The notes: generated by a model from the letters alone, not told the origin. A stretch of 6,074 bases of DNA from Desulfatirhabdium sp964549995 (GCA_964549995.1 CAZJXF010000182.1:1-6074); one strand, 5' to 3'. Counted from the stretch's first letter, positions 1 through 6,074 are shown. Made by a program: numbers and translations.

Positions 1-1544
1 CAAAAATGACCACCAGTGAGGACGATTTCTATGCAGCCGGTTTCAAGATCGGACCCGTGACCAACGGTCTCAGTATGGCTGCTACGTGGGCGAGTCTCGC
101 TACCTTTCTGGGGGTCATCGCCTTGATCTCCAAAATGCAGGTGCCTTTCGTGTACCTGTGGATTCAATGGTCCATTTCCATTCCGTTGTTGACCCTCCTC
201 TATGGAACCAGTCTCCGCCGCATGAAGGCCTATACCCCCGGAACCTTCATCAAGGCCCGCTATGGAAACGGTGCAACCCTCGTCATCGCCTGCTGGATGA
301 TCCTCATCATGGTCATGTACGCCCTCGGCCAAATGATCGGGTTGGGGCAGGCATTCGAAATGCTCTTCGGCATTCCCTACAATATTGCGCTGATCGTCTC
401 CGGTATTGCAACCGTCGGCTACATCACCCTGGGCGGCATGTACGGGGCCTCCTACAATGCCGCTTTTCAGATGGTCATCATGACGGTGGCCATGGTCGTT
501 CCGATGGGTGCCATCATGAAGCAGATGGGATCATCGGGGTGGTGGTTTCCACCGCTCGCCTACGGGGACATGGTTCCGGCCATGATGAAGGTTCTGCCGA
601 CCTTCTTTGACATGAAATACGATTTCCGATGGTATTTCGCCCTGATTCCGGCCTTCACTCTCGGGCCTGTCGCTCTGCCTCACCTGGCCATGCGGGTGTT
701 TACCTCGTCGAGCGTCAAGAACGCCCGATGGGCGGTCGTGTGGTTCGTTCTGTTCTTGGGTCTGCTCTTTGCCGGAACCTATACGAGCGGTTTCGCCGGA
801 AATTATTTCCAGGCCACAACGGGCAAAACCATCGCCAAACCCGACCAGACCTTGCTGATCCTCAATGTGTTCTATAACCCTGTCTGGGTGGCTGCCTTCG
901 TCATGGGTGGTGCGCTGGCGGCCGGCCTTTCCACGGTCGGCGGTAACCTGATGGCCATCTCAGGACTTGTCGGAAACGACATCCTGACCATCCTGGCTCC
1001 ATCGATGGACAGCAAGACCCGCGTCAAATGGGGATTCGTCGCTCTGGGTCTCGGTGGGATCATCGCCGTTCTGCTGGCCTTCAACCCCCCGAAATTCCTG
1101 GTCACGAGCATTCTGTGGGCGTTCGGATTGCTTGCATCGACGGCAACCCCCGGCATTCTGCTGGGCGTATGGTGGAAAGAGGCGAACAAACTGGCACTGA
1201 TCGTTTCTTCAACGATTTGTGGTATCATCTACATCGTCATTTCTCCCCATGTGCTTCCGAGCATCGTCGTTGGAAAGGGTGCAACCGCAGCCCTCGGCAT
1301 GTCCGGCGGCATGGTGACCGTACCCCTTTCGTTCACCCTCTTCATTTTCCTTTCGATCCTTTTCAACCGGATTCCGGCCCTTCAGGCCTATGCACCGACG
1401 CTGAAGGACAAGCAGGTCATCGATCGGATTCACGGATGGGGGGATTATGATGAAACCCGTTACAACAGCTTGACCTGGCCCATCATTCTGGCCATCGTGT
1501 GCATCGGCATCACGATCTGGGGGCTTCAGCCCTGGAAGTTCTAA
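1..1544 (+). CDS. Sodium:solute symporter family (SSS) transporter, 5' partial
   Basis: This is a polytopic inner-membrane cotransporter that should couple Na+ (or H+) entry to uptake of a small solute, probably an organic acid of the acetate/monocarboxylate type. The frame is open from base 3. The in-frame ATG at 6 falls in the loop before the second family helix (the SEDDFYAAG stretch, equivalent to the DFYxAGR motif), so about 40 residues with the first helix should lie upstream of the window. Counting from that ATG, family marks include NGLSMAATWASLATFLG near residues 20-36, the LPHLAMRVFTS loop near 223-233, and the GGALAAGLSTVGGNL segment with Ser309-Thr310, where SSS proteins bind sodium. 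About 12-13 hydrophobic helices follow, and the protein ends with a helix and QPWKF. The visible 512 residues plus the missing part fit the usual 550 or so. The family is sure; the substrate is inferred. A strong terminator follows 34 bases after the stop, so the gene ends its transcript. Confidence 0.93.
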   Translation, partial: KMTTSEDDFYAAGFKIGPVTNGLSMAATWASLATFLGVIALISKMQVPFVYLWIQWSISIPLLTLLYGTSLRRMKAYTPGTFIKARYGNGATLVIACWMILIMVMYALGQMIGLGQAFEMLFGIPYNIALIVSGIATVGYITLGGMYGASYNAAFQMVIMTVAMVVPMGAIMKQMGSSGWWFPPLAYGDMVPAMMKVLPTFFDMKYDFRWYFALIPAFTLGPVALPHLAMRVFTSSSVKNARWAVVWFVLFLGLLFAGTYTSGFAGNYFQATTGKTIAKPDQTLLILNVFYNPVWVAAFVMGGALAAGLSTVGGNLMAISGLVGNDILTILAPSMDSKTRVKWGFVALGLGGIIAVLLAFNPPKFLVTSILWAFGLLASTATPGILLGVWWKEANKLALIVSSTICGIIYIVISPHVLPSIVVGKGATAALGMSGGMVTVPLSFTLFIFLSILFNRIPALQAYAPTLKDKQVIDRIHGWGDYDETRYNSLTWPIILAIVCIGITIWGLQPWKF

Positions 1545-1578
1545 AGTGATGACACCCTAACCGTCCGCCGTTCATGGG

Positions 1579-1623
1579 CATGGCCGATTTTCCCGAGGAA
1601 GGGGGAATCGGCCATGTTGTTTC
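1579..1623 (+). terminator. Rho-independent terminator after the symporter gene
   Basis: The arms CATGGCCGATTTTCCC (1579-1594) and GGGGGAATCGGCCATG (1601-1616) form a 16-pair stem, two of the pairs being G-U, around the six-base loop GAGGAA. TTGTTTC follows at once. The position, just past the symporter stop, fits termination of that transcript. On the other strand the stem is not followed by a T run, so it appears one-directional. Confidence 0.85.
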
Positions 1624-1674
1624 AGAAAATCCCAAAGGCTGCGTTGCGGTTTGAAGAAGACCATGGTACATGTG

Positions 1675-1792
1675 GATGGTCTCACAAAAAGGTCTGTGAG
1701 TCTCCAGAGAGCTGCATGGAAGCAGGCACACCATTTTCGCCGCATCGGAAAAACCGAGCCGCCCGATCCCGTAGGATCGAGCGGATAGCCAA
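1675..1792. repeat. Dispersed intergenic repeat, copy 1
   Basis: This stretch aligns colinearly with 4028-4143. Block one (1675-1694) matches 4028-4046 at 17 of 19 aligned bases plus one inserted G. A 45-47 base middle part has diverged. Block two (1742-1773) matches 4092-4123 at 25 of 32. TAGCCAA then ends both copies (1786-1792 and 4137-4143). Eight of the nine substitutions in the two blocks are transitions, which suggests copies decaying from one ancestor. It lies between the symporter terminator and the Yip1-like gene. Its identity (MITE, REP-like element or gene remnant) is not known to me. Confidence 0.6.
1759..1784. other. Stem-loop inside repeat copy 1
   Basis: CCGCCCGATCC and GGATCGAGCGG pair over 11 positions with a single C-A mismatch around the tetraloop CGTA. 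Read on the minus strand, the stem is followed by CTCGGTTTTTCC, a terminator-like arrangement, although no convincing minus-strand gene runs into it. The stem is not kept in copy 2, where the right-hand arm has changed, so it may be a chance or secondary feature of this copy. Confidence 0.4.
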
Positions 1793-1853
1793 GATGGAAA
1801 CAGTGGTTTTTTGAACAACACCCTTTAGCCCTTTCGATTCATTGGATACCAAC

Positions 1854-2417
1854 ATGCCTTATCTGCATCATATGATCCGGGTGTTACGATTCGAAGAATC
1901 CGTATATCGGGAAGTGATCACCCGCAACAAACTTTCTCTATGGTACACAGCCTTCAACATTTCCATTCTGGGGCTGCTCTATGGGGGAAGCAACGTACTG
2001 TTCGCCGAAACCATTCTGGCATCGCATGGGATCTTCGAGCCTGTCGCTCCTCAGGTCAAAACCACCCTGCTGCTGATGGGCGTATCGATCACCTTTCTGG
2101 TGCATGGGGCCGCAGCGCTTTTCGCCTGGGTATTTTGCCGAGGCATCGGCGGATCAACCCTCTTTATGCCGGTGTATCTCGCCATCGGAATGGCTGCCGT
2201 CGCCTTCTGGCCGATGGCTCCCATCCTTTCTGCGGTATTGAGCAGATCGGGCGGACAGGCTGCCTTCGGTCTTCTTCTCGTGACCCTGGCCTATGGATTC
2301 GTCGTCCTTTTCCACGCCGTCAAATCCGCGTCTGGTCTGGCCCTTCCTCGGATGGTCATTGTATCGGTGATTCTCGTCATTTATATCATCAGCTTCATGT
2401 ATCTCTGGGTCGGATAA
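1854..2417 (+). CDS. Five-helix Yip1-like integral membrane protein
   Basis: A 187-residue protein of mainly hydrophobic character. After a charged N-terminal stretch of about 27 residues (IRVLRFEESVYREVITRNK), five membrane helices can be seen near residues 27-48, 71-94, 100-123, 133-156 and 163-185. This layout, with a cytoplasmic amphipathic N-terminus, resembles the Yip1/DUF1282 group of small inner-membrane proteins, whose role in bacteria is poorly defined. I call it Yip1-like from topology and general sequence feel, not from a hard motif. ATG at 1854 is preferred because GGAT at 1844-1847 sits six bases before it. An in-frame TTG at 1842 has no ribosome binding site, and an ATG at 1872 would also be possible. 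A TTGAAC (1811-1816) and TCGATT (1834-1839) pair 17 bases apart is a weak promoter candidate. The stop codon touches the start of the hydrolase gene, so the two are surely co-transcribed and probably translationally coupled. Confidence 0.8.
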   Translation: MPYLHHMIRVLRFEESVYREVITRNKLSLWYTAFNISILGLLYGGSNVLFAETILASHGIFEPVAPQVKTTLLLMGVSITFLVHGAAALFAWVFCRGIGGSTLFMPVYLAIGMAAVAFWPMAPILSAVLSRSGGQAAFGLLLVTLAYGFVVLFHAVKSASGLALPRMVIVSVILVIYIISFMYLWVG

Positions 2418-3800
2418 ATGGCCGACGTCCAGGATATCCATTTCTACTTGCGACGATGCTTCCTTGTTCTGACAGCGCTGCTTGTCTGCACGTTCGATCT
2501 TTCCTTTGCCTCGCCCCATTTCATCTCACTCAAGCATCCCACAGAGGAGCGGCTGCTGGATCCGAATTTCTGGATCGGGCAATCGAGACAACCCGACGCC
2601 GTCCTTCTGACTTCTTCCGACATCGATCGGCTCAACCAGGAGATACGAACGACGTTTCAGGCCGGCATCAACCTTCTGGATGAAACGGTGCTTCGATCGG
2701 GTCAAGCGCTTCGATGGAAGCTTCTTCAGGAGTACGACGAGCTGGGCGGTCGATTGTCGATCGGTTCTCCTGAAAAAGGAAAGCGCTTTCGCAACTCCCT
2801 GCTTTACAACCTTGCGCTTACACGTATCCCAGACGACATTCCCGTGCGATACGGCATCGTCACCCGATGGTGCGATCAGCGCCTGTTGCCTACCACCGCA
2901 GCAGCCATTGCCGATCCGGAATCCAAGGACATCGATCTCGTCCAGAACAGTGTTCTTGATATCGGCACACCCGTCCGCATCCTGCATGAAACTCGGGATG
3001 GGCGTTGGCTGTTCGTTCATTGCGACATCAGCGCCGGATGGGTCAAACGGGAATCCGTCGCATTCTGTGACCGGAACGCCGTTCAACGCTTTCTGAAACC
3101 GGAGACACCGGTGGCGTTCCTCCAACCCAAATCCCCCATTCGGGAAGAAGGTTCAGAAACAGCGAACCCCATCGGACGGCTGCGTATGGGAGCTTATCTG
3201 CCTTTTGCCGGAGACTGCTCTGGTCCCATGGTTTCCGTATGGGTACCCCGGAGAACCGCGGAAGGCGATCTGGAAGTGCGCAAGGGATGGGGTTCCGGAA
3301 ACGATGTCCACATCGGCTTTCTGCCGTTGACGACCCGAAACATCCTCTCTCAAGCTTTCCGGATGCTCGGCGAACCCTACGGGTGGGGCGGCAAAGGGCA
3401 GGCCCAGGATTGCTCCCGACTGATCCAGGAAATCTTTGCGACCATGGGCTTGATGCTTCCCCGAAATTCCGGTGATCAAGCCAGGGTGCTCCAAACCGTC
3501 GCTTCCTTCGGACAAGAAGTTGGGTGCCCGGATCGGGTGGCGCAAATCCGGAAATCGGTCGAACCAGGTTCCGGTATTCTTTACCTGAAAGGCCATATCA
3601 TGCTCTATGTGGGGTCGATGGGGCAGGCGGTGTATGTCCTTCACGCCACGCATGGCTACCGAACGGTGCATCCGGACGGAGAACGGTTCGTAAGACTCCA
3701 TCGGGTAGTCGTCAGCGACTTGTCGCTGGGGGAGGGGACCCGAAAGGGATCCTTGTGCGACCGGCTGATCTCGGTGCATGGGATTGCGGGGGGCAGATAA
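2418..3800 (+). CDS. Exported SH3b-domain NlpC/P60 peptidoglycan endopeptidase
   Basis: A 460-residue cell-wall hydrolase, expected to cut the peptide stem of peptidoglycan (gamma-D-Glu to diamino acid bond in the characterised relatives) in the periplasm. An N-terminal signal peptide (RR at 12-13, hydrophobic core 14-30) is likely cut after Ala31 (SFA-SP); no lipobox is seen. Next come an N_NLPC_P60-type region (about 45-140), an SH3b1-type domain (about 143-215, with DIDLVQNSVLDIGTPVRIL and DGRWLFVHC leading to GWV), a shorter SH3b2-like region (about 225-305) and the NlpC/P60 domain (about 308-430). The catalytic residues are intact: Cys332 in DCSRLI, His393 in GHIMLYVG and His409 in VLHATHG. 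Length and order fit the SH3b1-SH3b2-NlpC/P60 family that includes a Desulfovibrio member. The ATG directly follows the TAA of the upstream membrane-protein gene, with only a weak ribosome site in GGGTCGGATAA, which suggests coupling. Recycling or remodelling of the wall is the likely role. No clear terminator follows. Confidence 0.92.
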   Translation: MADVQDIHFYLRRCFLVLTALLVCTFDLSFASPHFISLKHPTEERLLDPNFWIGQSRQPDAVLLTSSDIDRLNQEIRTTFQAGINLLDETVLRSGQALRWKLLQEYDELGGRLSIGSPEKGKRFRNSLLYNLALTRIPDDIPVRYGIVTRWCDQRLLPTTAAAIADPESKDIDLVQNSVLDIGTPVRILHETRDGRWLFVHCDISAGWVKRESVAFCDRNAVQRFLKPETPVAFLQPKSPIREEGSETANPIGRLRMGAYLPFAGDCSGPMVSVWVPRRTAEGDLEVRKGWGSGNDVHIGFLPLTTRNILSQAFRMLGEPYGWGGKGQAQDCSRLIQEIFATMGLMLPRNSGDQARVLQTVASFGQEVGCPDRVAQIRKSVEPGSGILYLKGHIMLYVGSMGQAVYVLHATHGYRTVHPDGERFVRLHRVVVSDLSLGEGTRKGSLCDRLISVHGIAGGR

Positions 3801-3964
3801 GGTTCGGAAGGCGGCATACAGGGATTGAACAGCAGCTGGTGCCCTCTGTTTTACAAAGGTCATTCCCTGAATCTTGATTCAAAATGTGTATGTAGGCCTT
3901 GCTCATCCAACATTAAAACGATTCCATACGCATTTTTTCCTTATCTTTTTCCCCTTCTCTATAT

Positions 3965-4315
3965 TCACCTTTTTACAGTCAATAAAGTCTTGACAAATTC
4001 CACCAGTATGTTTTGACTAACGAGGATGATGGCCTCGCAAAAAGTCAGATGCTCTTGTTTCACATGTAAGAGAGCGGGGGGATTTTGTTCAGCATTGGAA
4101 AAACTCAGCCACCTGATCTCGTGAGGGCCGGGCATGTAGCCAAATACAACAGGAGATATCATCTTATTGGAATCATACGTTTTCCAAACACAAGCCGAAG
4201 GAATGTGCATGCCCTGACCAACGATCCTCGGCGGTTTCAAACACGTTTCCGCTGCTGCATCAAGAGGCGTGCCCGTCTCAATGCTCAGGGCCGGAAAGAT
4301 CCTAAAATCGGCCAT
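3965..4315 (-). pseudogene. Doubtful minus-strand open frame, possibly a gene remnant
   Basis: A 116-codon frame with ATG at 4315-4313 and TGA at 3967-3965. The first 100 or so residues have a fairly protein-like make-up (for example FRIFPALSIETGTPLDAAAE), but I recognise no domain and no ribosome binding site precedes the ATG. The part covering repeat copy 2 reads IRWLSFSNAEQ ... TFCEAI. The same strand of copy 1 (about 1676-1773) reads IGRLGFSDAAK ... PFCETI in an open frame, with indels that sum to a whole codon. That hints that the repeat was once, or still is, coding. The last 15 codons run into AT-rich sequence and look unlike a real C-terminus. It could equally be a non-coding element that happens to be open. 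A functional gene is possible but not supported. Confidence 0.25.
4028..4143. repeat. Dispersed intergenic repeat, copy 2
   Basis: This is the partner of the repeat at 1675-1792. The two end blocks (4028-4046 and 4092-4123) are conserved at 17/19 and 25/32 aligned bases with a divergent middle of about the same length, and both copies close with TAGCCAA. The hairpin of copy 1 is lost here. A short CGAGG/CCTCG stem (4021-4025 with 4033-4037) overlaps the left end. The first 19 bases recur inverted at 4321-4339, so this copy may be the left part of a longer element. Confidence 0.6.
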
Positions 4316-4339
4316 ACAGCGACTTTTGGTGGGTCCATC
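4028..4339. mobile_element. Possible MITE-like element with imperfect terminal inverted repeats
   Basis: The left end GATGGCCTCGCAAAAAGTC (4028-4046) and the reverse complement of 4321-4339 (GATGGACCCACCAAAAGTC) agree at 15 of 19 bases. Compared with copy 1, leaving out its extra G, the right end agrees at 16 of 19. This would define a 312-base element without a transposase, of which 1675-1792 would be a left-end fragment. No target-site duplication is visible next to the ends, and only one full copy exists here, so the boundaries are inferred. Confidence 0.35.
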
Positions 4340-4382
4340 AAGATTCGGCCTATCGGATGAACGTGACTCTCTGTTTACCGTG

Positions 4383-4402
4383 TGAAACGCATTTTCGTTT
4401 CA
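4383..4402. promoter_or_regulatory. Palindromic site, possible operator before the helicase gene
   Basis: TGAAACG (4383-4389) and CGTTTCA (4396-4402) form a perfect 7-base dyad around CATTTT. It lies about 140 bases before the TTG start of the helicase and is not followed by a T run, so a regulator-binding site is more likely than a terminator. No matching -10/-35 pair could be placed with confidence, and no regulator gene is in the window. Confidence 0.3.
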
Positions 4403-4462
4403 AGTAATCCGGAATAGACAAGTGGGATACGCCGATGAGACGAACATGAGATGGCTTGAGAC

Positions 4463-4492
4463 GCAGTTTCGGTTAACTGTCTTTTAAACTGC
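4463..4492. promoter_or_regulatory. Second dyad upstream of the helicase gene
   Basis: GCAGTTT (4463-4469) and AAACTGC (4486-4492) are perfect inverted 7-mers separated by 16 bases that include the self-complementary GTTAAC (4472-4477). The site ends 48 bases before the TTG start, where a promoter or leader is expected. It could be an operator or a leader stem; the evidence is only the symmetry and the position. Confidence 0.25.
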
Positions 4493-4528
4493 TGGACAAA
4501 AAATCAACTTCGAGATAACCATTACGAA

Positions 4529-4534
4529 AGAGGG
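4529..4534 (+). promoter_or_regulatory. Ribosome binding site supporting the TTG start of the helicase
   Basis: AGAGGG sits six bases before TTG at 4541. The helicase frame is open back to a TGA at 4457-4459, but the codons from 4460 to 4540 include no ATG, GTG or TTG, so this TTG is the earliest standard start, and it is well placed for the Shine-Dalgarno-like run. Confidence 0.6.
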
Positions 4535-4540
4535 TCGGAA

Positions 4541-6074
4541 TTGGGAAGCCATCTCCTCACGTCGCAGATCGGGCAGCGGTTAGTTCTCCCAGGTCATTTC
4601 GAGGTTCCAGTGGTCTTGGAAGATGTGCGACCCATTGGTTCTGATGATTCGGGAGTTTATGAATGCCGTGTCCGTCTGCCCGACGGCTCATTGGAAGAGG
4701 CCATCATCTCTGCCGAAGAAGTCGAGGCCGTTCTCGGAAAGGCGCCTGAAAAAGCCAAAGCAGGAACCCCGGTGGATGCAGAGAAGCTGCGACTTCTCAT
4801 CGAATCCACTCGAATTCGATTGGCTTATGCGTATGACCGACAGTTCGCCGTAAGCCTTTCGGGCATCCGCACCCTGCCGCATCAGATCGAAGCAGTGTAC
4901 CAAGCGATGCTTCCTCAGCCTCGGTTGCGGTTTTTGCTCGCGGATGATCCCGGGGCTGGCAAGACAATCATGGCCGGGTTGCTGATAAAGGAGCTGAAGC
5001 TGCGTGAGGCGATTGATCGTATTCTCATTCTTTGCCCCGCCCCGCTCACCATACAATGGCAGGACGAGATGCTCCGCTGGTTCGGCGAGCCTTTCGACAT
5101 GATCTTTTCCGCTGTCGACCAAAAGCAATTGACGAATCCGTGGCAGAGGTATTCCCAGATCATCGCTTCCATTGACTACGCCAAGCAAGATGACGTGCGA
5201 GAGCGTGTCTGGCGACAGCGGTGGGATCTCGTCATTATCGACGAGGCGCACAAATGTTCGGCCAGAACAGCCTCAGGCGGACAGAATCGAGAATCCAAGG
5301 TTGCGACGACGAAACGGTATGACTTGGCGTCCCGTCTCACATCCCAGGCAGACCATGTCCTCCTTTTGACTGCCACACCTCACCATGGAGATGAAGACAA
5401 GTTCGCACATTTCCTTCGGCTCATTGACCCGGACCTGTTCCCGGAACCGCACCGCCTCGGAAAACAGGCTTCCGAAATACGGCAAAATGTTTTCCGACTG
5501 GGGAAGGATTCCCCCTGGTGCCTGCGACGTCTTAAAGAGGATTTAAGGGATGCAAACGGCAAGAGGCTCTTTCCCGATCGTCATGCAAAAACCGTCACTT
5601 TTGAACTGAACAGCGACGAGTACAACCTTTATAAGAGCGTTACAGCTTACATCAACGAGTTTATCCCTCAGCAAACAGGGCAAAGACGTTCCTCCGCAGC
5701 ACTGACCCGGACGGTTTTGCAACGCAGGTTGGTGAGCTCTACCTGCGCCATTCACGAGTCACTAAAGCGGCGGTTGAACAAGCAGGAAGATCTCCTGGAG
5801 GAGCTCGAGGGGCTCACGCCGACCCAGCGGGCCAAACGGCTGGCCGCTTTGCAGGGTTTCCTGCAGGACGCCGAGCAAGAAGAAGACGATCTTGACGATG
5901 CGACACGCGACCAATTGGTGGATGAATACACGGGCGCGCTGGAACTTGAACAGTTACGATCGGAAATCTCCGCTCTCAAGGAACTCGTCGAGCAGGCGCG
6001 AAGGGTTCGTGAAGACGCAAACGATTCCAAGCTGGCCGCATTGAAGAAGTGCCTCGGCGAGGCGCAGTTCATGG
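4541..6074 (+). CDS. SNF2/DEAH-type helicase-like ATPase, probable anti-phage system component, 3' partial
   Basis: The first 511 codons of a large superfamily 2 ATPase; the frame has no stop before the window ends. From the TTG start (read as Met), residues 1-75 form a family-specific N-terminal part (GQRLVLPGHFEVPVVLEDVR). LPHQIEAVY follows at 112-120, Walker A DDPGAGKT at 135-142 (Lys141), motif Ia ILCPAPLTIQW, the DEAH box at 234-237 (IIDEAHKCSA) and motif III TATPHHG from 277. A charged region of about 411-505, rich in Glu, Leu and Lys, is probably an inserted coiled coil. The C-terminal helicase lobe (motifs IV-VI) must lie beyond the window. Such proteins pump or remodel DNA using ATP and are typical of defence loci: DISARM DrmD, or DUF3883-type helicases found with DUF499 and DUF1156 genes. 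I lean to the broader second group because the N-terminus does not look like the DrmD one I remember; this is from memory and not certain. It is probably the first gene of its operon. Confidence 0.88.
   Translation, partial: MGSHLLTSQIGQRLVLPGHFEVPVVLEDVRPIGSDDSGVYECRVRLPDGSLEEAIISAEEVEAVLGKAPEKAKAGTPVDAEKLRLLIESTRIRLAYAYDRQFAVSLSGIRTLPHQIEAVYQAMLPQPRLRFLLADDPGAGKTIMAGLLIKELKLREAIDRILILCPAPLTIQWQDEMLRWFGEPFDMIFSAVDQKQLTNPWQRYSQIIASIDYAKQDDVRERVWRQRWDLVIIDEAHKCSARTASGGQNRESKVATTKRYDLASRLTSQADHVLLLTATPHHGDEDKFAHFLRLIDPDLFPEPHRLGKQASEIRQNVFRLGKDSPWCLRRLKEDLRDANGKRLFPDRHAKTVTFELNSDEYNLYKSVTAYINEFIPQQTGQRRSSAALTRTVLQRRLVSSTCAIHESLKRRLNKQEDLLEELEGLTPTQRAKRLAALQGFLQDAEQEEDDLDDATRDQLVDEYTGALELEQLRSEISALKELVEQARRVREDANDSKLAALKKCLGEAQFM

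Larger units (their letters stand above)
3801..4540. other. Long gap without a convincing + strand gene
   Basis: From 3801 to about 4020 the sequence is AT-rich and includes a nearly pure pyrimidine run (3933-3960, one A) and a small TGAATC-TT-GATTCA hairpin (3868-3881). I see no strong terminator for the hydrolase gene here. The second half carries the decayed repeat, a possible inverted terminal repeat, a doubtful minus-strand frame and two dyads, each listed separately. The composition change and repeats make it a plausible junction between the envelope genes and the helicase locus. No tRNA, integrase or direct-repeat attachment site was found. Confidence 0.6.

Noticed and set aside
872..1228. 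Minus-strand and out-of-frame + strand open frames within the symporter gene
   Set aside because: The symporter frame has clear family motifs and helices throughout; the others are Arg- or Pro-rich shadows.
1681..1700. CTCACA / TGTGAG stem in repeat copy 1 as a regulatory hairpin
   Set aside because: Only six pairs with an eight-base loop, and the right arm falls in the divergent middle and is not kept in copy 2.
1614..1814. A small + strand gene between the terminator and the membrane-protein gene
   Set aside because: It begins inside the terminator stem, has no ribosome site, and crosses the repeat in a frame not shared with copy 2.
3153..3863. Long minus-strand open frames opposite the hydrolase gene (also 2526-3125)
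   Set aside because: They lie antisense to a well-supported NlpC/P60 gene, their composition is shadow-like, and no domain or ribosome site is seen.
3990..4018. TTGACA (3990-3995) with a TTGACT 17 bases further on as a sigma-70 promoter
   Set aside because: The -35 is perfect, but the -10 candidate matches only three of six positions and lacks the key second A. No + strand gene follows for about 520 bases. It is more likely chance in AT-rich sequence.
4623..4853. A 76-codon + strand frame starting at ATG 4623
   Set aside because: It overlaps the helicase N-terminus in another frame, and the helicase reading there is continuous with family-like sequence.
4541..6074. Naming the helicase drmD
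   Set aside because: The ATPase motifs fit, but the N-terminal part does not resemble the DrmD start I remember, and no DISARM partner gene is visible. The broader helicase name is safer.
1..6074. CRISPR array, tRNA or rRNA genes
   Set aside because: No regularly spaced direct repeats and no cloverleaf or rRNA-like stretch were seen on either strand.

Overview
The window looks like part of a chromosome from a moderately GC-rich Gram-negative bacterium. A deltaproteobacterial (Desulfobacterota-type) host is my best guess. It rests on the style of the NlpC/P60 hydrolase, whose SH3b1-SH3b2 architecture matches a family with a known Desulfovibrio member, and on overall codon and GC character. 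No rRNA or other marker fixes the taxon. All convincing protein genes lie on the + strand.

Left part (1-1623): most of a sodium:solute symporter (SSS family). Its N-terminus, with the first membrane segment, lies upstream of the window. The gene ends at a strong intrinsic terminator (stem 1579-1616 followed by a T-rich run). Middle part (1854-3800): a two-gene unit with zero spacing. It encodes a five-helix, Yip1-like inner-membrane protein and then an exported, multi-domain NlpC/P60 peptidoglycan hydrolase with an intact Cys-His-His triad.

Gap (3801-4540): about 740 bases with no convincing + strand gene and an AT- and pyrimidine-rich first half. It holds a decayed repeat (4028-4143) that is clearly related to a second copy in the earlier gap (1675-1792). 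It also has a possible inverted terminal repeat at 4321-4339, a minus-strand open frame of doubtful status, and two dyad symmetries shortly before the last gene.

Right part (4541-6074, running off the end): the first 511 codons of a large SNF2/DEAH-type helicase-like ATPase, apparently starting at a TTG codon behind a good ribosome binding site. This family is typical of multi-gene anti-phage systems (DISARM DrmD-like, or the DUF3883-type helicases found with DUF499/DUF1156 genes). The window therefore probably stops at the first gene of a defence locus. The metabolic and envelope genes on the left have no evident functional tie to it, and the repeat-bearing gap looks like the junction between the two.
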